Assembly: GCA_020975725.1 (NCBI GenBank)
Contig: QXJR01000020.1
Coordinates: 1 to 64,000, forward strand
From: Picocystis sp. L7
Lineage: Eukaryota; Chlorophyta; Picocystophyceae; Picocystales; Picocystaceae
Reading direction: 5' to 3'
DNA: 64,000 nt
Shown one piece after another: positions 32,839-42,700 of this stretch. The notes beneath the pieces were generated by a model. That model was given only the letters and a program-made list of their open reading frames with translations. It did no database searches and was not told the DNA's origin. Position numbers and translations under genes: made by a program. Numbering within the stretch: the stretch's first letter is position 1; every line of letters starts with the position of its first letter.

Positions 32839-34113
32839 ATGAGCGACTCGGAGGAAGAATTCCTCTCCGGAACCGCCACACGAATGCAACGGTTGAGAGG
32901 TGAATTGGAACGTGAGCAACAAGCTCGATCCGTCCTTGCTCAGCAAGTGGAGGAGTTGGAAAGTCAACTACGTCGTTTGCGTAACGACACCCCCGCTCAA
33001 GACCCGCAAGTGCAAGAAGAAGAACCGCTTGGGGAAGAGGATCTCCCTCGCGAGGACAATGGACCTACTCCACCATCAGTTGAACCCAATGAGAAGGCAG
33101 CTGGGAATGCTTCCCACCTGGCTATGCAACCATTGAGCCAACAAGGACTTCATTCACTCACCAAGATGTACCAAGCTATGGAAGGCTCCCACCGGTTGCA
33201 AGGAGTGGCATTGTCCAAGCCAAAAAGCTTCTCTGGAACGGAAGTGATAGATGACCCATATGCACTCACCCACTGGTATAGGGAGGTTGCTTGTTGGGTT
33301 GAAGGTTACGCGAGCGATCCAACTCAGCAGGTAGTACTAGCTCTCCAGACCTTGACAGGCACAGCCCGCATCATGGTCGATAATATTATCATGGCTGATC
33401 GGGAGCGCGTTCCAAACTTACCGTCTCTCTTCAGTCTACTCAAGGAGACCTTTCAAAGAAGAGACCCAGGGCCTGATGCTTGGAAAGAATTTCAGCGGGC
33501 TCGTTTACGTCAAAACAAGGAGAATGTGATCACTTACTTGAACCGCCTCCTTCTTCTGAGTTTTGTGATTAATATGAGCGATGACCCCACCTGTCCAAGG
33601 GTTGATGAGGATGACATCGCCACCAGGTTACGCATCGGCCTGCCATATGACAGTGGCAATAAGGTGGAGCAACACATGCAACTGATGGTTGATTTGGAAC
33701 GCAAGCCAGATGTGTCCCCATGGGGCATAGCAGCCATCGCATTGAAAGTGGAAGCCCAGGACAGAGAGAAAGCTCGGCGTGTTTCACGCACGGTCAGGCC
33801 GCTCAATCAAAATGGTCATGGAGCCAAATCTGTGGCCACTGTCCATGCCTTACCTCAGAAGGAAGGGAGCTACCGCCCCAACGTACGATCGATCGAAGGA
33901 CGGGCCGCCAAGCGATTCAGAGATTTATCGGAGGAACTTCAAAAAAGGATAGTGGCTGCGCAGACACAGATGAAAAGTCTGCCTTTGGGAGCCAGTCTTT
34001 CTCAAGACCAACTTCAACTCTGTCAGAGTAATTCCTTGTGCATCAAGTGTAGACGCTACGGGCATGACGCAAAACATTGCCGTCACACCCAGCCAATGAT
34101 GCCAAAAAACTGA
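32839..34113 (+). CDS. family Y gag
   Basis: The ATG at 32839 (MSDSEEEF) matches the family X gag start. The product is about 424 residues. It has an N-terminal coiled coil (about residues 15-50), a Pro/Glu-rich linker, a capsid-like region (HWYREVACWVEGY, RRDPGPDAWKEF) and a CCHC knuckle CIKCRRYGHDAKHC. The stop follows the slippery site at 34104. Confidence 0.9.
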   Translation: MSDSEEEFLSGTATRMQRLRGELEREQQARSVLAQQVEELESQLRRLRNDTPAQDPQVQEEEPLGEEDLPREDNGPTPPSVEPNEKAAGNASHLAMQPLSQQGLHSLTKMYQAMEGSHRLQGVALSKPKSFSGTEVIDDPYALTHWYREVACWVEGYASDPTQQVVLALQTLTGTARIMVDNIIMADRERVPNLPSLFSLLKETFQRRDPGPDAWKEFQRARLRQNKENVITYLNRLLLLSFVINMSDDPTCPRVDEDDIATRLRIGLPYDSGNKVEQHMQLMVDLERKPDVSPWGIAAIALKVEAQDREKARRVSRTVRPLNQNGHGAKSVATVHALPQKEGSYRPNVRSIEGRAAKRFRDLSEELQKRIVAAQTQMKSLPLGASLSQDQLQLCQSNSLCIKCRRYGHDAKHCRHTQPMMPKN

Positions 34114-37100
34114 ACAGGCTCCTCCCGACGGAAGAGGCCGTCGGGATGGAGCCAGGAGAGGTGCCACCCGCAAGCGCGAGGTCTGATCCGTTGACTCTCA
34201 ACAACTTATACCCAGATCAGGTGGTAACCTTACGAGCGTCGCCAAACCCTCGCCCCCGTTGTGAGTTCCTCACAGCCAGCAGTACTATTGGACCTACAGG
34301 TCCTACTGACCTGTCCACACAGGCGTACGTGGACACGCTTGCCAGCAACTCCTTCTTAAGCATTCATTACCTTGAAAAACTGAAGAAGCATGACCCAACA
34401 CAGCAGAATTGGAGGCCTACTGGCCAATACTTTGATTTCAGCCTAGCAGTAGGGACAGAAGTGCACCAGGCCCAAGTTATTCAAGCACAGATTACAATCG
34501 ATACCTTTCAGGTGAGTCATTATTTTGGTGTGGCCCCCATTGAGACCTTTGAATGCATACTAGGTGTCGACTTCTGCCACCTCTTCTTGCTGCACATAAA
34601 CTGGCAGCATCAGTACATGGAACTTAAACATCCAGATGGGACAGTTCATAAAGTACAGGGCGACACAGCATTTTTAAAAGCCCGTAAACTTGACCTTATA
34701 GTGCCCCCCTCTGAAATCAAAGAGGCCATGCAAACAGAAGGATGTTTATTACTAATGGTGCAACCTCTTGATGTCACCTGTGAGCTAACATCTGAAGAAC
34801 TAGAAACTTCGACCTTCCGCAGTAAGCTCAGTGATGCCTGCACGCTGTCACCCAACGAACAAGAGAGACTGCAGAAGCTGCTCAGCAAGTACGCGCTCTG
34901 CTTTGAAAAGCGTACCACCTTACCTTGCGAACGCGTACCCGGTGAGTCATTCAAGATTCAGCTGGAACCTGGTACTCAGCCGGTGCATCGCAACTATTAT
35001 CGGTTGTCCCCACAACAGCAGGATGCTCTACGCGAACTGCTGACCGAATACGTGGACGTTGGGAAAATGGATGTCTGTGCGGGATCGAGTTGGGGGGCAC
35101 CTGTCCTCCTCATCCCAAAGAAGGATGGGGGGTGGAGGGTCGTGTTCGACTATCGAATGCTAAATGCAGCCACAATTAAGGACCGCTACCCGTTGCCGCG
35201 AATAGATGACCACCTGCAGAACTTGAGAGGGTCAAGTATCTTCTCATCAGTAGACGCCCTAGACGGCTTTCACCAGCTTCCCATGAATGGAGAAGATGTT
35301 GACAAGACAGCAGTTGTTACTCCTTTCGGCAGCTATGTATGGAGGGTTATGCCAATGGGTCTGGCCAATGCCCCTGCAATGTTCCAGAGAATGATGAATC
35401 GAATTTTTGGGGCATTGCCCTTTTTAAAGGTCTATATGGATGACATATTGATACACTCTGTAGATCAAGAGAAACACTTTGAACATTTGGAAGACTTCCT
35501 CGAGGTATGCCAGCGTAACGACATACGACTGAAAGAGTCAAAATGTCACTTCTTCCACCGAACGCTGGAATGGGTAGGTTTTCGCATACATGCTGGCCAG
35601 CTCAGTTGTGCAGACCATTTGGTGGAGCGCATACAAAAGTTCCCTAAACCTGTCACACACAAACAAAACTTAGCATTCCTGGGACTTTGTCAATTCTACA
35701 TGCGTTTTGTACGCAATTATGCAGAGATTGCTTCACCTCTTACAGAGCTCACTCGCAAACAGTACCGCCACGACTTCTGTCGTTTCTGGAAGGCTCAACA
35801 TGACCAGGCCTTTGAACACCTTGTGCGTATGCTCACTACTGGACCTATTTTACAGTTATTTGATGAAGACCGGCCTATACGCGTTGAGACTGACGCTTCG
35901 GATTTGGGTATGGGGGCTGTACTACTACAAGAAACCTCCCCCAACACCTGGGAACCAGTTGAGTATTACTCTAAAAAGTTCAATTCAGCACAAAGAAACT
36001 ATCATCCAGCAGAGAAGGAGACTTGTGCTATCGTCTACGCTCTGCAGCATTGGCGGCACCTTCTCTTTGGACAGAGATTCACTGTCCTTACAGACAACAA
36101 AGCCAGCATGTACTTGCAAAGCAAGTCCGCAGAACAACTCAGTCCCCGGGATCAGCGCTGGACGGCGAAGTTGGCATACTTTGCACCTTTCGCTGTCGAG
36201 TACCGCCCAGGATCTCAAAATATCACTGCAGATTACTTATCGCGCAACCCCCCTAGCACAGGTCCTCCCATCATCCGGATTTTAGACTTATGTGCAGGTA
36301 TGGGCACAGTCCTTCGAGCTCTGTGGCATCTCATACCAACTGGCTATCCAATACAAGTTGATTACATAGCAGTCGAAATAGAAGAGCATGCCCGAAAGGT
36401 AATACAGAGGGTGTTTGCTGAGGTGAACCTCGATCGACCTGGACTCTTTCACCGCACAGATATTTTCCGTTATGGCAATGATGTACGAGTATTGGCGCAT
36501 CGAAGAAAGCTACCACCTGTCCACCTGCTTATCGCGGGGGTACCATGCCAGCCGTTCTCCAAAGCCAATACCTCGCCAGACTACCCCAGTTATGGGCTGC
36601 GGGATGAAAGAGAACTTTTTACAACGGTACATACCCTTTACAACCGACTTGGTCGACCAGATTATATCATCGAATGTACTCCTTTTGCAGGCCACCTTTA
36701 CAAAGATTTTCAGCAGGTTGCGGAAATGTTTGGAGAGCCCGCCTTACACGACATGTCCCAGTACTGCCCCCAGAAAAGGAGCAGGTACTGCTGGACTTCG
36801 CTTCCGTCCAATTCACGTATATGGCATGTACCCGGTCTGCCCCTTACCTGGCAAGATTGTTTGACCGATGGAGCTACGGTTCCTACTGGCGCAATGAAAC
36901 AGCCCGTTCTTAAATACCCCACTTTGATGGCCACGAGTAACTCGCATAGTGACCGCAATCGGACAACATGGGTACGTAACTCAGATGGAACTGAAAGAGC
37001 GCTGACAGTTGCAGAAAAAGAGCGCTTGGTTGGGATGGAAATTGGAGACACAGCTGCCGAGAATGTCTCAACAAGCAGGCGACATCGGTTGTGCGGCAAT

Positions 37101-39110
37101 GCATTCCCCGTAGCGTGGATAGCCAACCTTCTGGACCTTTACTTTAAAACACCCACAGGGACGCTTCGACCGCTAGCTAGCCGCAGTCTCACCGAGGCTG
37201 TGTGTGTTCAAGGCAAACAGTCCAGAATCCTGTCCGCGTTAGCCGATCCGGGCAGTCCCTCTTTTGTGCAGCGCCTACGGTCCGCCGCTCTATCTGACCC
37301 TCAGTATGAGGCATGGCTGCGAACGCTGCCCCCACATTTGCGTGCCACCAATGGACTGCTTTTTGAAGTCAGCCCTCCAAATCAGATCGATGTCTTCGAC
37401 GGCCCTGCTGTGGTACTGGTTCCCGCAGATGACGCCTTACGTCAGGACTTATTACACCTAGTACATGACCAGGCGCACTTCGGTGCAGAGCGTACCTTCG
37501 CAAACGCCAAGCGCCACTTCACTTGGAAAGGAATGAAACAGCATATAAATCACTTTGTCGCGCGCTGTCCAACTTGTCAGATGCAAAAACCAGGAACAAC
37601 ATCTAGGCACCAGCCCCTCTTTGCCGAGACTAAGTTTTATCCCTATCCATTTCACACAGTGGTAATGGATGTGGTCGAAGGATTGCCCCTTACAGCCAAG
37701 GGGCATAATGGGGTGCTTACTGTTGTCGATCGTTTTACGAAGTATGCGATCTACATTGCTATACACACTTCCTGGAGTTCTTTCCGACAAGCGCAATGCT
37801 TGCTAGATGCGCTCGTGTACCGCTTCCATACGCCGCAGCGCATTCACACTGACAATGGGCCAGCGTATCGCGACCTTTTCCAAGCATTCTGCGCTGCAAT
37901 GGGAGTTCAGCATTCCACTGGAACACCGTATCATTCACAATCCCAAGGAGGTGCAGAGCGACAGCATCGCACTCTTTTACAGCAGCTGCGCTTAACGTGC
38001 GATGACCGTTTAAACTGGGATGACTATTTACAGGCAGCTGCCCATGCTTATAATGACAGCGTACATGCTGTTACAAAAGTTGCGCCGTTTGTCGCTTTGT
38101 TCGGATGCCCTTCAAGGTTGCCCTTGCACTTGCAGTTCCTAACCTTACAGGACAATACAGAGAGTCTCACAGATATGATATCCACAGTAGACCAACGGGT
38201 TACTGTCCTACTAGACAAACAGCGACAATTGTACAGAACCATGCTGGAGCATTTGCATAAACAAGCTGAGAAATTCCAGGCTCTGCGTTCACAATTACCG
38301 ACTCGCTCTTTCAAGGTTGGTGATCAAGTGAAAGTCCAGTATGGCCTGAAGGGGCCAACTGATAAACACAAACTGGACCCATACTACGTCGGTCCATTCA
38401 CCGTTACTGAAGACTTGGGAAAAGGGGCTTACAGGCTACAACTGCCCCCTGATTCGCCCTATTCTGACCGCTTCAATGCTGACCGTTTGGCACCGTGGTT
38501 TGATTCAGATTTAACGCTCTTCCCTTCACAAGAACCTACTGGTGCATCCACCTCCCTTCCCGTGGATGCCAACGTGGAACCCGCCGTAATCATACAGCGC
38601 TATCTATTGAGAGACTATCAACTCTTCCCCCAACAGCCTGTTCGTTATTGGGTCAAGACAACTTCAACTACAGAACCCTACATGTGGGTCAATGAAACTA
38701 GTGAACTACTAGATGAGTTTTTGGTGCTGGAGGAAAACAATGGCTGCATTCCCGAACAGGGCATTACTGCCTCTAACCTTGAGAAAGTGGAACAGCATAA
38801 ACACCAAGTATATTTACAGTATCCAGCACCTATATTAGTGAACACCTGGACTTCTTCAAAGCTACCATTCCAGACCCGACGAAGACCGACTTACAAGTCA
38901 CCCCATAACCTGCAACAGGCAGTGGTGCAACAGTTGTTTCATGCCTCCGATGGCACACAAGCATACTTTCAAGGCATGGTGATTGGCACATCGGGTGAAA
39001 ACTATTGCGTGCGCTGGACTGATGGGATCGAGCAAAGTTATACAGCTGCTGAGATACGTGCGATGCTATATGACCCCATCAGTTATGTGTATGACTTTCT
39101 TCACGTCTGA
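34077..39110 (+). CDS. family Y pol polyprotein with DNA methyltransferase
   Basis: A 1677-codon open frame, reached from gag by -1 frameshifting. In order: retropepsin-like DTLASNSF (about 34330), RT with YMDDILIHS (about 35440), RNase H with TDASDLGMG (about 35890), DNA methyltransferase (36265-37146), H2C2 finger (37470-37590), integrase with MDVVEG, HTDNGPAY and GGAERQHR (37660-37960), and a C-terminal Tudor/chromo-like fold (YFQGMVIG, YCVRWTDG, AAEIRAML, 38960-39070). RT-RNase H before integrase is Ty3/gypsy order. Usual gypsy pol proteins lack the methyltransferase, which adds about 290 residues. Confidence 0.94.
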   Translation: MPSHPANDAKKLNRLLPTEEAVGMEPGEVPPASARSDPLTLNNLYPDQVVTLRASPNPRPRCEFLTASSTIGPTGPTDLSTQAYVDTLASNSFLSIHYLEKLKKHDPTQQNWRPTGQYFDFSLAVGTEVHQAQVIQAQITIDTFQVSHYFGVAPIETFECILGVDFCHLFLLHINWQHQYMELKHPDGTVHKVQGDTAFLKARKLDLIVPPSEIKEAMQTEGCLLLMVQPLDVTCELTSEELETSTFRSKLSDACTLSPNEQERLQKLLSKYALCFEKRTTLPCERVPGESFKIQLEPGTQPVHRNYYRLSPQQQDALRELLTEYVDVGKMDVCAGSSWGAPVLLIPKKDGGWRVVFDYRMLNAATIKDRYPLPRIDDHLQNLRGSSIFSSVDALDGFHQLPMNGEDVDKTAVVTPFGSYVWRVMPMGLANAPAMFQRMMNRIFGALPFLKVYMDDILIHSVDQEKHFEHLEDFLEVCQRNDIRLKESKCHFFHRTLEWVGFRIHAGQLSCADHLVERIQKFPKPVTHKQNLAFLGLCQFYMRFVRNYAEIASPLTELTRKQYRHDFCRFWKAQHDQAFEHLVRMLTTGPILQLFDEDRPIRVETDASDLGMGAVLLQETSPNTWEPVEYYSKKFNSAQRNYHPAEKETCAIVYALQHWRHLLFGQRFTVLTDNKASMYLQSKSAEQLSPRDQRWTAKLAYFAPFAVEYRPGSQNITADYLSRNPPSTGPPIIRILDLCAGMGTVLRALWHLIPTGYPIQVDYIAVEIEEHARKVIQRVFAEVNLDRPGLFHRTDIFRYGNDVRVLAHRRKLPPVHLLIAGVPCQPFSKANTSPDYPSYGLRDERELFTTVHTLYNRLGRPDYIIECTPFAGHLYKDFQQVAEMFGEPALHDMSQYCPQKRSRYCWTSLPSNSRIWHVPGLPLTWQDCLTDGATVPTGAMKQPVLKYPTLMATSNSHSDRNRTTWVRNSDGTERALTVAEKERLVGMEIGDTAAENVSTSRRHRLCGNAFPVAWIANLLDLYFKTPTGTLRPLASRSLTEAVCVQGKQSRILSALADPGSPSFVQRLRSAALSDPQYEAWLRTLPPHLRATNGLLFEVSPPNQIDVFDGPAVVLVPADDALRQDLLHLVHDQAHFGAERTFANAKRHFTWKGMKQHINHFVARCPTCQMQKPGTTSRHQPLFAETKFYPYPFHTVVMDVVEGLPLTAKGHNGVLTVVDRFTKYAIYIAIHTSWSSFRQAQCLLDALVYRFHTPQRIHTDNGPAYRDLFQAFCAAMGVQHSTGTPYHSQSQGGAERQHRTLLQQLRLTCDDRLNWDDYLQAAAHAYNDSVHAVTKVAPFVALFGCPSRLPLHLQFLTLQDNTESLTDMISTVDQRVTVLLDKQRQLYRTMLEHLHKQAEKFQALRSQLPTRSFKVGDQVKVQYGLKGPTDKHKLDPYYVGPFTVTEDLGKGAYRLQLPPDSPYSDRFNADRLAPWFDSDLTLFPSQEPTGASTSLPVDANVEPAVIIQRYLLRDYQLFPQQPVRYWVKTTSTTEPYMWVNETSELLDEFLVLEENNGCIPEQGITASNLEKVEQHKHQVYLQYPAPILVNTWTSSKLPFQTRRRPTYKSPHNLQQAVVQQLFHASDGTQAYFQGMVIGTSGENYCVRWTDGIEQSYTAAEIRAMLYDPISYVYDFLHV
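34104..34153 (+). promoter_or_regulatory. family Y -1 frameshift signal (slippery site and hairpin)
   Basis: A_AAA_AAC at 34104-34110 is in the gag frame just before its stop. Six nucleotides later a hairpin spans 34117-34153: GGCTCC pairs GGAGCC and CCCGACGG pairs CCGTCGGG. The pol frame is -1 relative to gag and overlaps it by 37 nt. Confidence 0.84.
36265..37146 (+). other. cytosine-5 DNA methyltransferase domain in family Y pol
   Basis: Motif I DLCAGMGT, motif IV GVPCQPFSKAN with catalytic Cys in PCQ, motif VI region IIECTPF, motif VIII QKRSRYCW, motif IX LTVAEKERLVGM and motif X RLCGNAFPVAW follow in canonical order over about 290 residues. PCQ resembles Dcm/DNMT1-type enzymes rather than the PCN of DNMT3. 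Replacement of ENV by ECT keeps the essential Glu. Confidence 0.94.
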
Positions 39111-39141
39111 TGTGTCAGTGACCTGACAGGAGCCAGGAGAA

Positions 39142-39723
39142 TGTAGCCTAGCAGGGACCCTACGAGACCCTGCGTGAAGACCCCGAGACTTTGGGGAGTA
39201 AAAGGGCAGTCATTGCCTTACTGCTCCCTACTACCGTTATACCATAGATCCGGGTCTGGATTGAATGTGGGTCAACAGAGCCCGGGAATAGATGCAGAAC
39301 GCCCCGGGTCAATGGACATGTTTCAGTAAGGGATGAAGGGAACCCTTGACCGGTAGAGTTGAGTCGAAAGGATTCCCTTTCCCCGTGTACTTCTAGAAGG
39401 TAGGGCTGGGGAGGCTGGACGGTGTCGATGACTCGGACAGCTGGCGGACGCCCCACGGCTGGCTGCACGGACGGTCAGATTTGACCGTCAGCAGCACGTG
39501 GACCCTCCTTGTGCCCCACTTGCCCTCATCTCAACCGCCACTGAGTGGTTTTGAGAGACGGACCTCCAGTCCATCTCTTTGCCTTGCAATTCACTTTTCT
39601 ACTTGTCCTCCGAGACGACCTCCTCGCCTCATCAGCCTCTTCCAGGACCTCAACGACTGCTGAGAGCCGCAACTCGCTCGTTGCACAAGTGTCCCCTGTC
39701 TGCGACCCTACTTGGACGCTACA
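39142..39723 (+). repeat. family Y 3' LTR
   Basis: Partner of 32236-32817 and preceded by a purine-rich tract (ACAGGAGCCAGGAGAA). The pol frame of the surrounding X element runs into it by chance on the minus strand; that extension is an artefact of the insertion. Confidence 0.93.
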
Positions 39724-39727
39724 ACGG

Positions 39728-42700
39728 CATCTATTGTCATGCTTCTGGATCACTGTTCCCTGGTAGAATTCTGATTTGTCATCGGTGACATGGAAGAGGT
39801 CCTGTACCACGGCATGCAGCAGGTGAGCAGGTGGTTTGAACCGCGGTCGTTTACGGACTTGCATGGGCAGGTGGCTTGAGGTCCAGGTGTTGACCATGAT
39901 GGGTGCAGGACTCTGCAAATATACCTGTTGTTTGTGCTGCTTAACATGCTGAAAGTTGTTCTGTGTTATACCTGTTTCTGGTATGCAGCCATTTGTTTCT
40001 TCCAATGAGAGGAATTCTTCCAAAAGATAGCTTGTTTCATCGATCCACATGAACGGGGTCGAGACGGAGTTTGTTTGGACCCAATATCGAACGCCGGCTG
40101 CTGGGAACAACGAATAATCTCGCAACAAGTAACGGATGGTGTGATGAACTGGCTCCACTTGAGTGTCTGGAGGCAGCAATGCATGCTGCGGATGTCCTGA
40201 ATGTGCAGGAAATACTGTGAGGTCCGAATCCACCCATTTTTCCAAGCGGTCTGCATTAATGCGATCAGAATATGGGGAGTTGTTGGGTAGCTCCAGGCGA
40301 TACGCTCCTTTCCCCAACTCCTCTGCAATGGTGAATGGACCTACATAGTAGGGATCGAGTTTGTGTTTGTCAGTAGGACTTTTGAGTCCATACTGAACCT
40401 TGACCAAATCTCCTGGCTTGAAGCTACGTGGCGTTCGATTGTTTCGCAGTTCACGGAATGAATCTGCCTGTTTCTGCAATTTCTGCAGAATAGCTTTGTA
40501 TACCTGTTGCTGTTGTTTCAAAAAGGTTTCAATACGATGATCGGTTGAACAAACAGATGTGTTTGCATAAGCATCCTGCATAGTGGGTAATTGCAGGTGC
40601 CAGGGTAATCTAGAGGGGCACCCATAAACTGCAACAAACGGCGAAACCTTGGTGACAGCGTGCTCGCTGTCATTATATGCATGGGCAGCAGCCTGCAAGT
40701 AGTTGTCCCAGTTGCGGCGATCGTCGCAGGTTAGTCTCAAGGTCTGTAGCAAGGTTCGGTGTTGTCGTTCGGCTCCGCCCTGTGACTGTGAATGATATGG
40801 GCTACCCGTGGTATGTTGAACCCCGAGCGCAGAACAAAAGGCCCTAAATAATGAGCGGTAAGCTGGTCCATTATCTGTGTGGATCCTCTGTGGGGTGTGA
40901 AATTGATATATCAGACTGTCCATGATACACTGTGCTTGGCGGAATGCGCTCCAGGTGGTATGGATAGGAATATAGATCGCAAATTTGGTGAAACGATCAA
41001 CGATTGTTAGTACTCCATTGTGGCCTTTGCTGGTAAGCGGGAGGCCTTCCACGACATCTAAGACCACAGTATGAAATGGATATGGGTAGAATGCTGTCTC
41101 TGGAAAGTATGGCTGGTGACGCGAGACTGTACCTGGCTTTTGTAATTGACAGGTAGGACACCGCGCCACAAAATGCTGAATTTGGTTGTGCATATTCTTC
41201 CATCGGAAGTGCCGTTTCGCTGCTGCGTAAGTGCGAGCGGTTCCAAAATGGGCCTGGTCATGCACCAGGTGCAAAAGGTCTTGACGGAGAGCGTCATCGG
41301 CTGGGACCCATACCACTGCTGGACCATCATAGGAAGTAAAGCTATTAGCTGTTGGCTTGTCAAACAGCAGCCCATCTCTAACCTGCAGGTGATGGGGAGG
41401 ACTGTTTACCATGGCCTTGTATTGAGAATCTGATATTGCTGCTCTCTGCAATCTTTGGATGATAGGTGTGGCCTGTGAATCTGTGAGCATGGCTGCAACT
41501 TTGGAGGGGCTGCGAAGAACGCACACAGTCGGTGTATGACTGCGGCTAGCTAGCGGTCGAAGCGTCCCTGTGTGGTTCTGTAAAAAGGCAGTCAGCAAAT
41601 TTGCAATCCACGCTACAGGAAAGGCATTGCCGCACATTCGATGGCGAGAGGCCTCTGAAACTTGGGCAGCAGCGGTGTCATTGGCCTCCATTCCAACTAA
41701 GCGCTCTTTTTCTTGAATCTGTAGTGGCCTCAATGTTCCATCAGAGTTTTGGACCCAGGTAGACCGACTTCGGTCGCTGTGCGATTTGTGGGAGGCCATC
41801 AAGGTGGGGCACTTTGTAATAGGTTGCCCCAGTTCGTCGGTAGGCACAGTAGATCCGGGTGTTAAGCAGTCTTGCCATAGAACGGGGAGGTCCTGCAAGG
41901 GTAACAATTCTGAAGGGTTAGGCAGGGAGGTCCAGCAGTAACGGACGCGTCTCTGCGGGCAGCATTGTGCCAAATCATGTAAAAGTGGCTCTCCTAACAT
42001 GTCACTAATCTGCTGGAAATCAGCCCCCAAATGCCCCGCAAAGGGGGTACATTCAATGATGTAGCTTGGGTGGCCCAGTCGCTCCAGCAAGCGATGAGCG
42101 GAGGTAAACAGTTCTCGATGGTCGCGTAAGCCATAGCTCGGATGATCCTTTGAATTATTGGCCTTGGAAAAGGGCTGGCATGGAACGCCAGCAATGACCA
42201 AGTCTACTGGAGGCAGTTTGCGGCGGTCCGTTAGTAGGCGGACATCGTTACCATAACGAAAAATGTCGGTCCGCGAGAAAAGGCCAGGTCGGTCAAGACT
42301 GACATCTGCAAAGACGCGTTGAATGACTTGGCGTGCGTCGTGATCGAGTTCTACTGCGATGTAATCAATCTGTAATGTAGCACCAGGGGGAACTAGATGC
42401 CACAGGGCCCGTAACACGGTACCCATTCCTGCACACACATCCAGGATTCTGACAATGGGCTGTTTGTCTTGACTGCTGTGCCTAGAAAGGTAGTCTGCAG
42501 TAATGTTTTCGGGACCCGGGCGATAGTGAACTTCGAACGGTGCGAAGTACGATAACTTAGCTATCCAGCGCTGATCGCGTGGACTTAATTGTTCTGATGA
42601 CTTGCTCTGAAGATACATGCTGGCCCGGTTATCGGTGATGACTGAAAACTGTTGTCCAAATAGTAGGTGACGCCAATGCTGGAGCGCATAAACGATAGCG

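Larger units (their letters stand above)
32236..39723 (+). mobile_element. Ty3/gypsy element, family Y, nested in X
   Basis: A 7488-bp element with 582-bp LTRs at both ends and a 4-bp duplication ACGG (32232-32235 and 39724-39727). Gag and pol both read open, so it looks whole. The LTRs appear identical, so insertion is very recent, and it postdates X because it splits it. Order: LTR, candidate primer site, gag, -1 overlap, protease, RT, RNase H, DNA methyltransferase, integrase, Tudor/chromo-like module, purine tract, LTR. Confidence 0.95.

Noticed and set aside
39526-39727. Apparent extra C-terminus of family X pol
   Set aside because: These codons lie in the family Y LTR and its target duplication and are read through only because Y inserted there.
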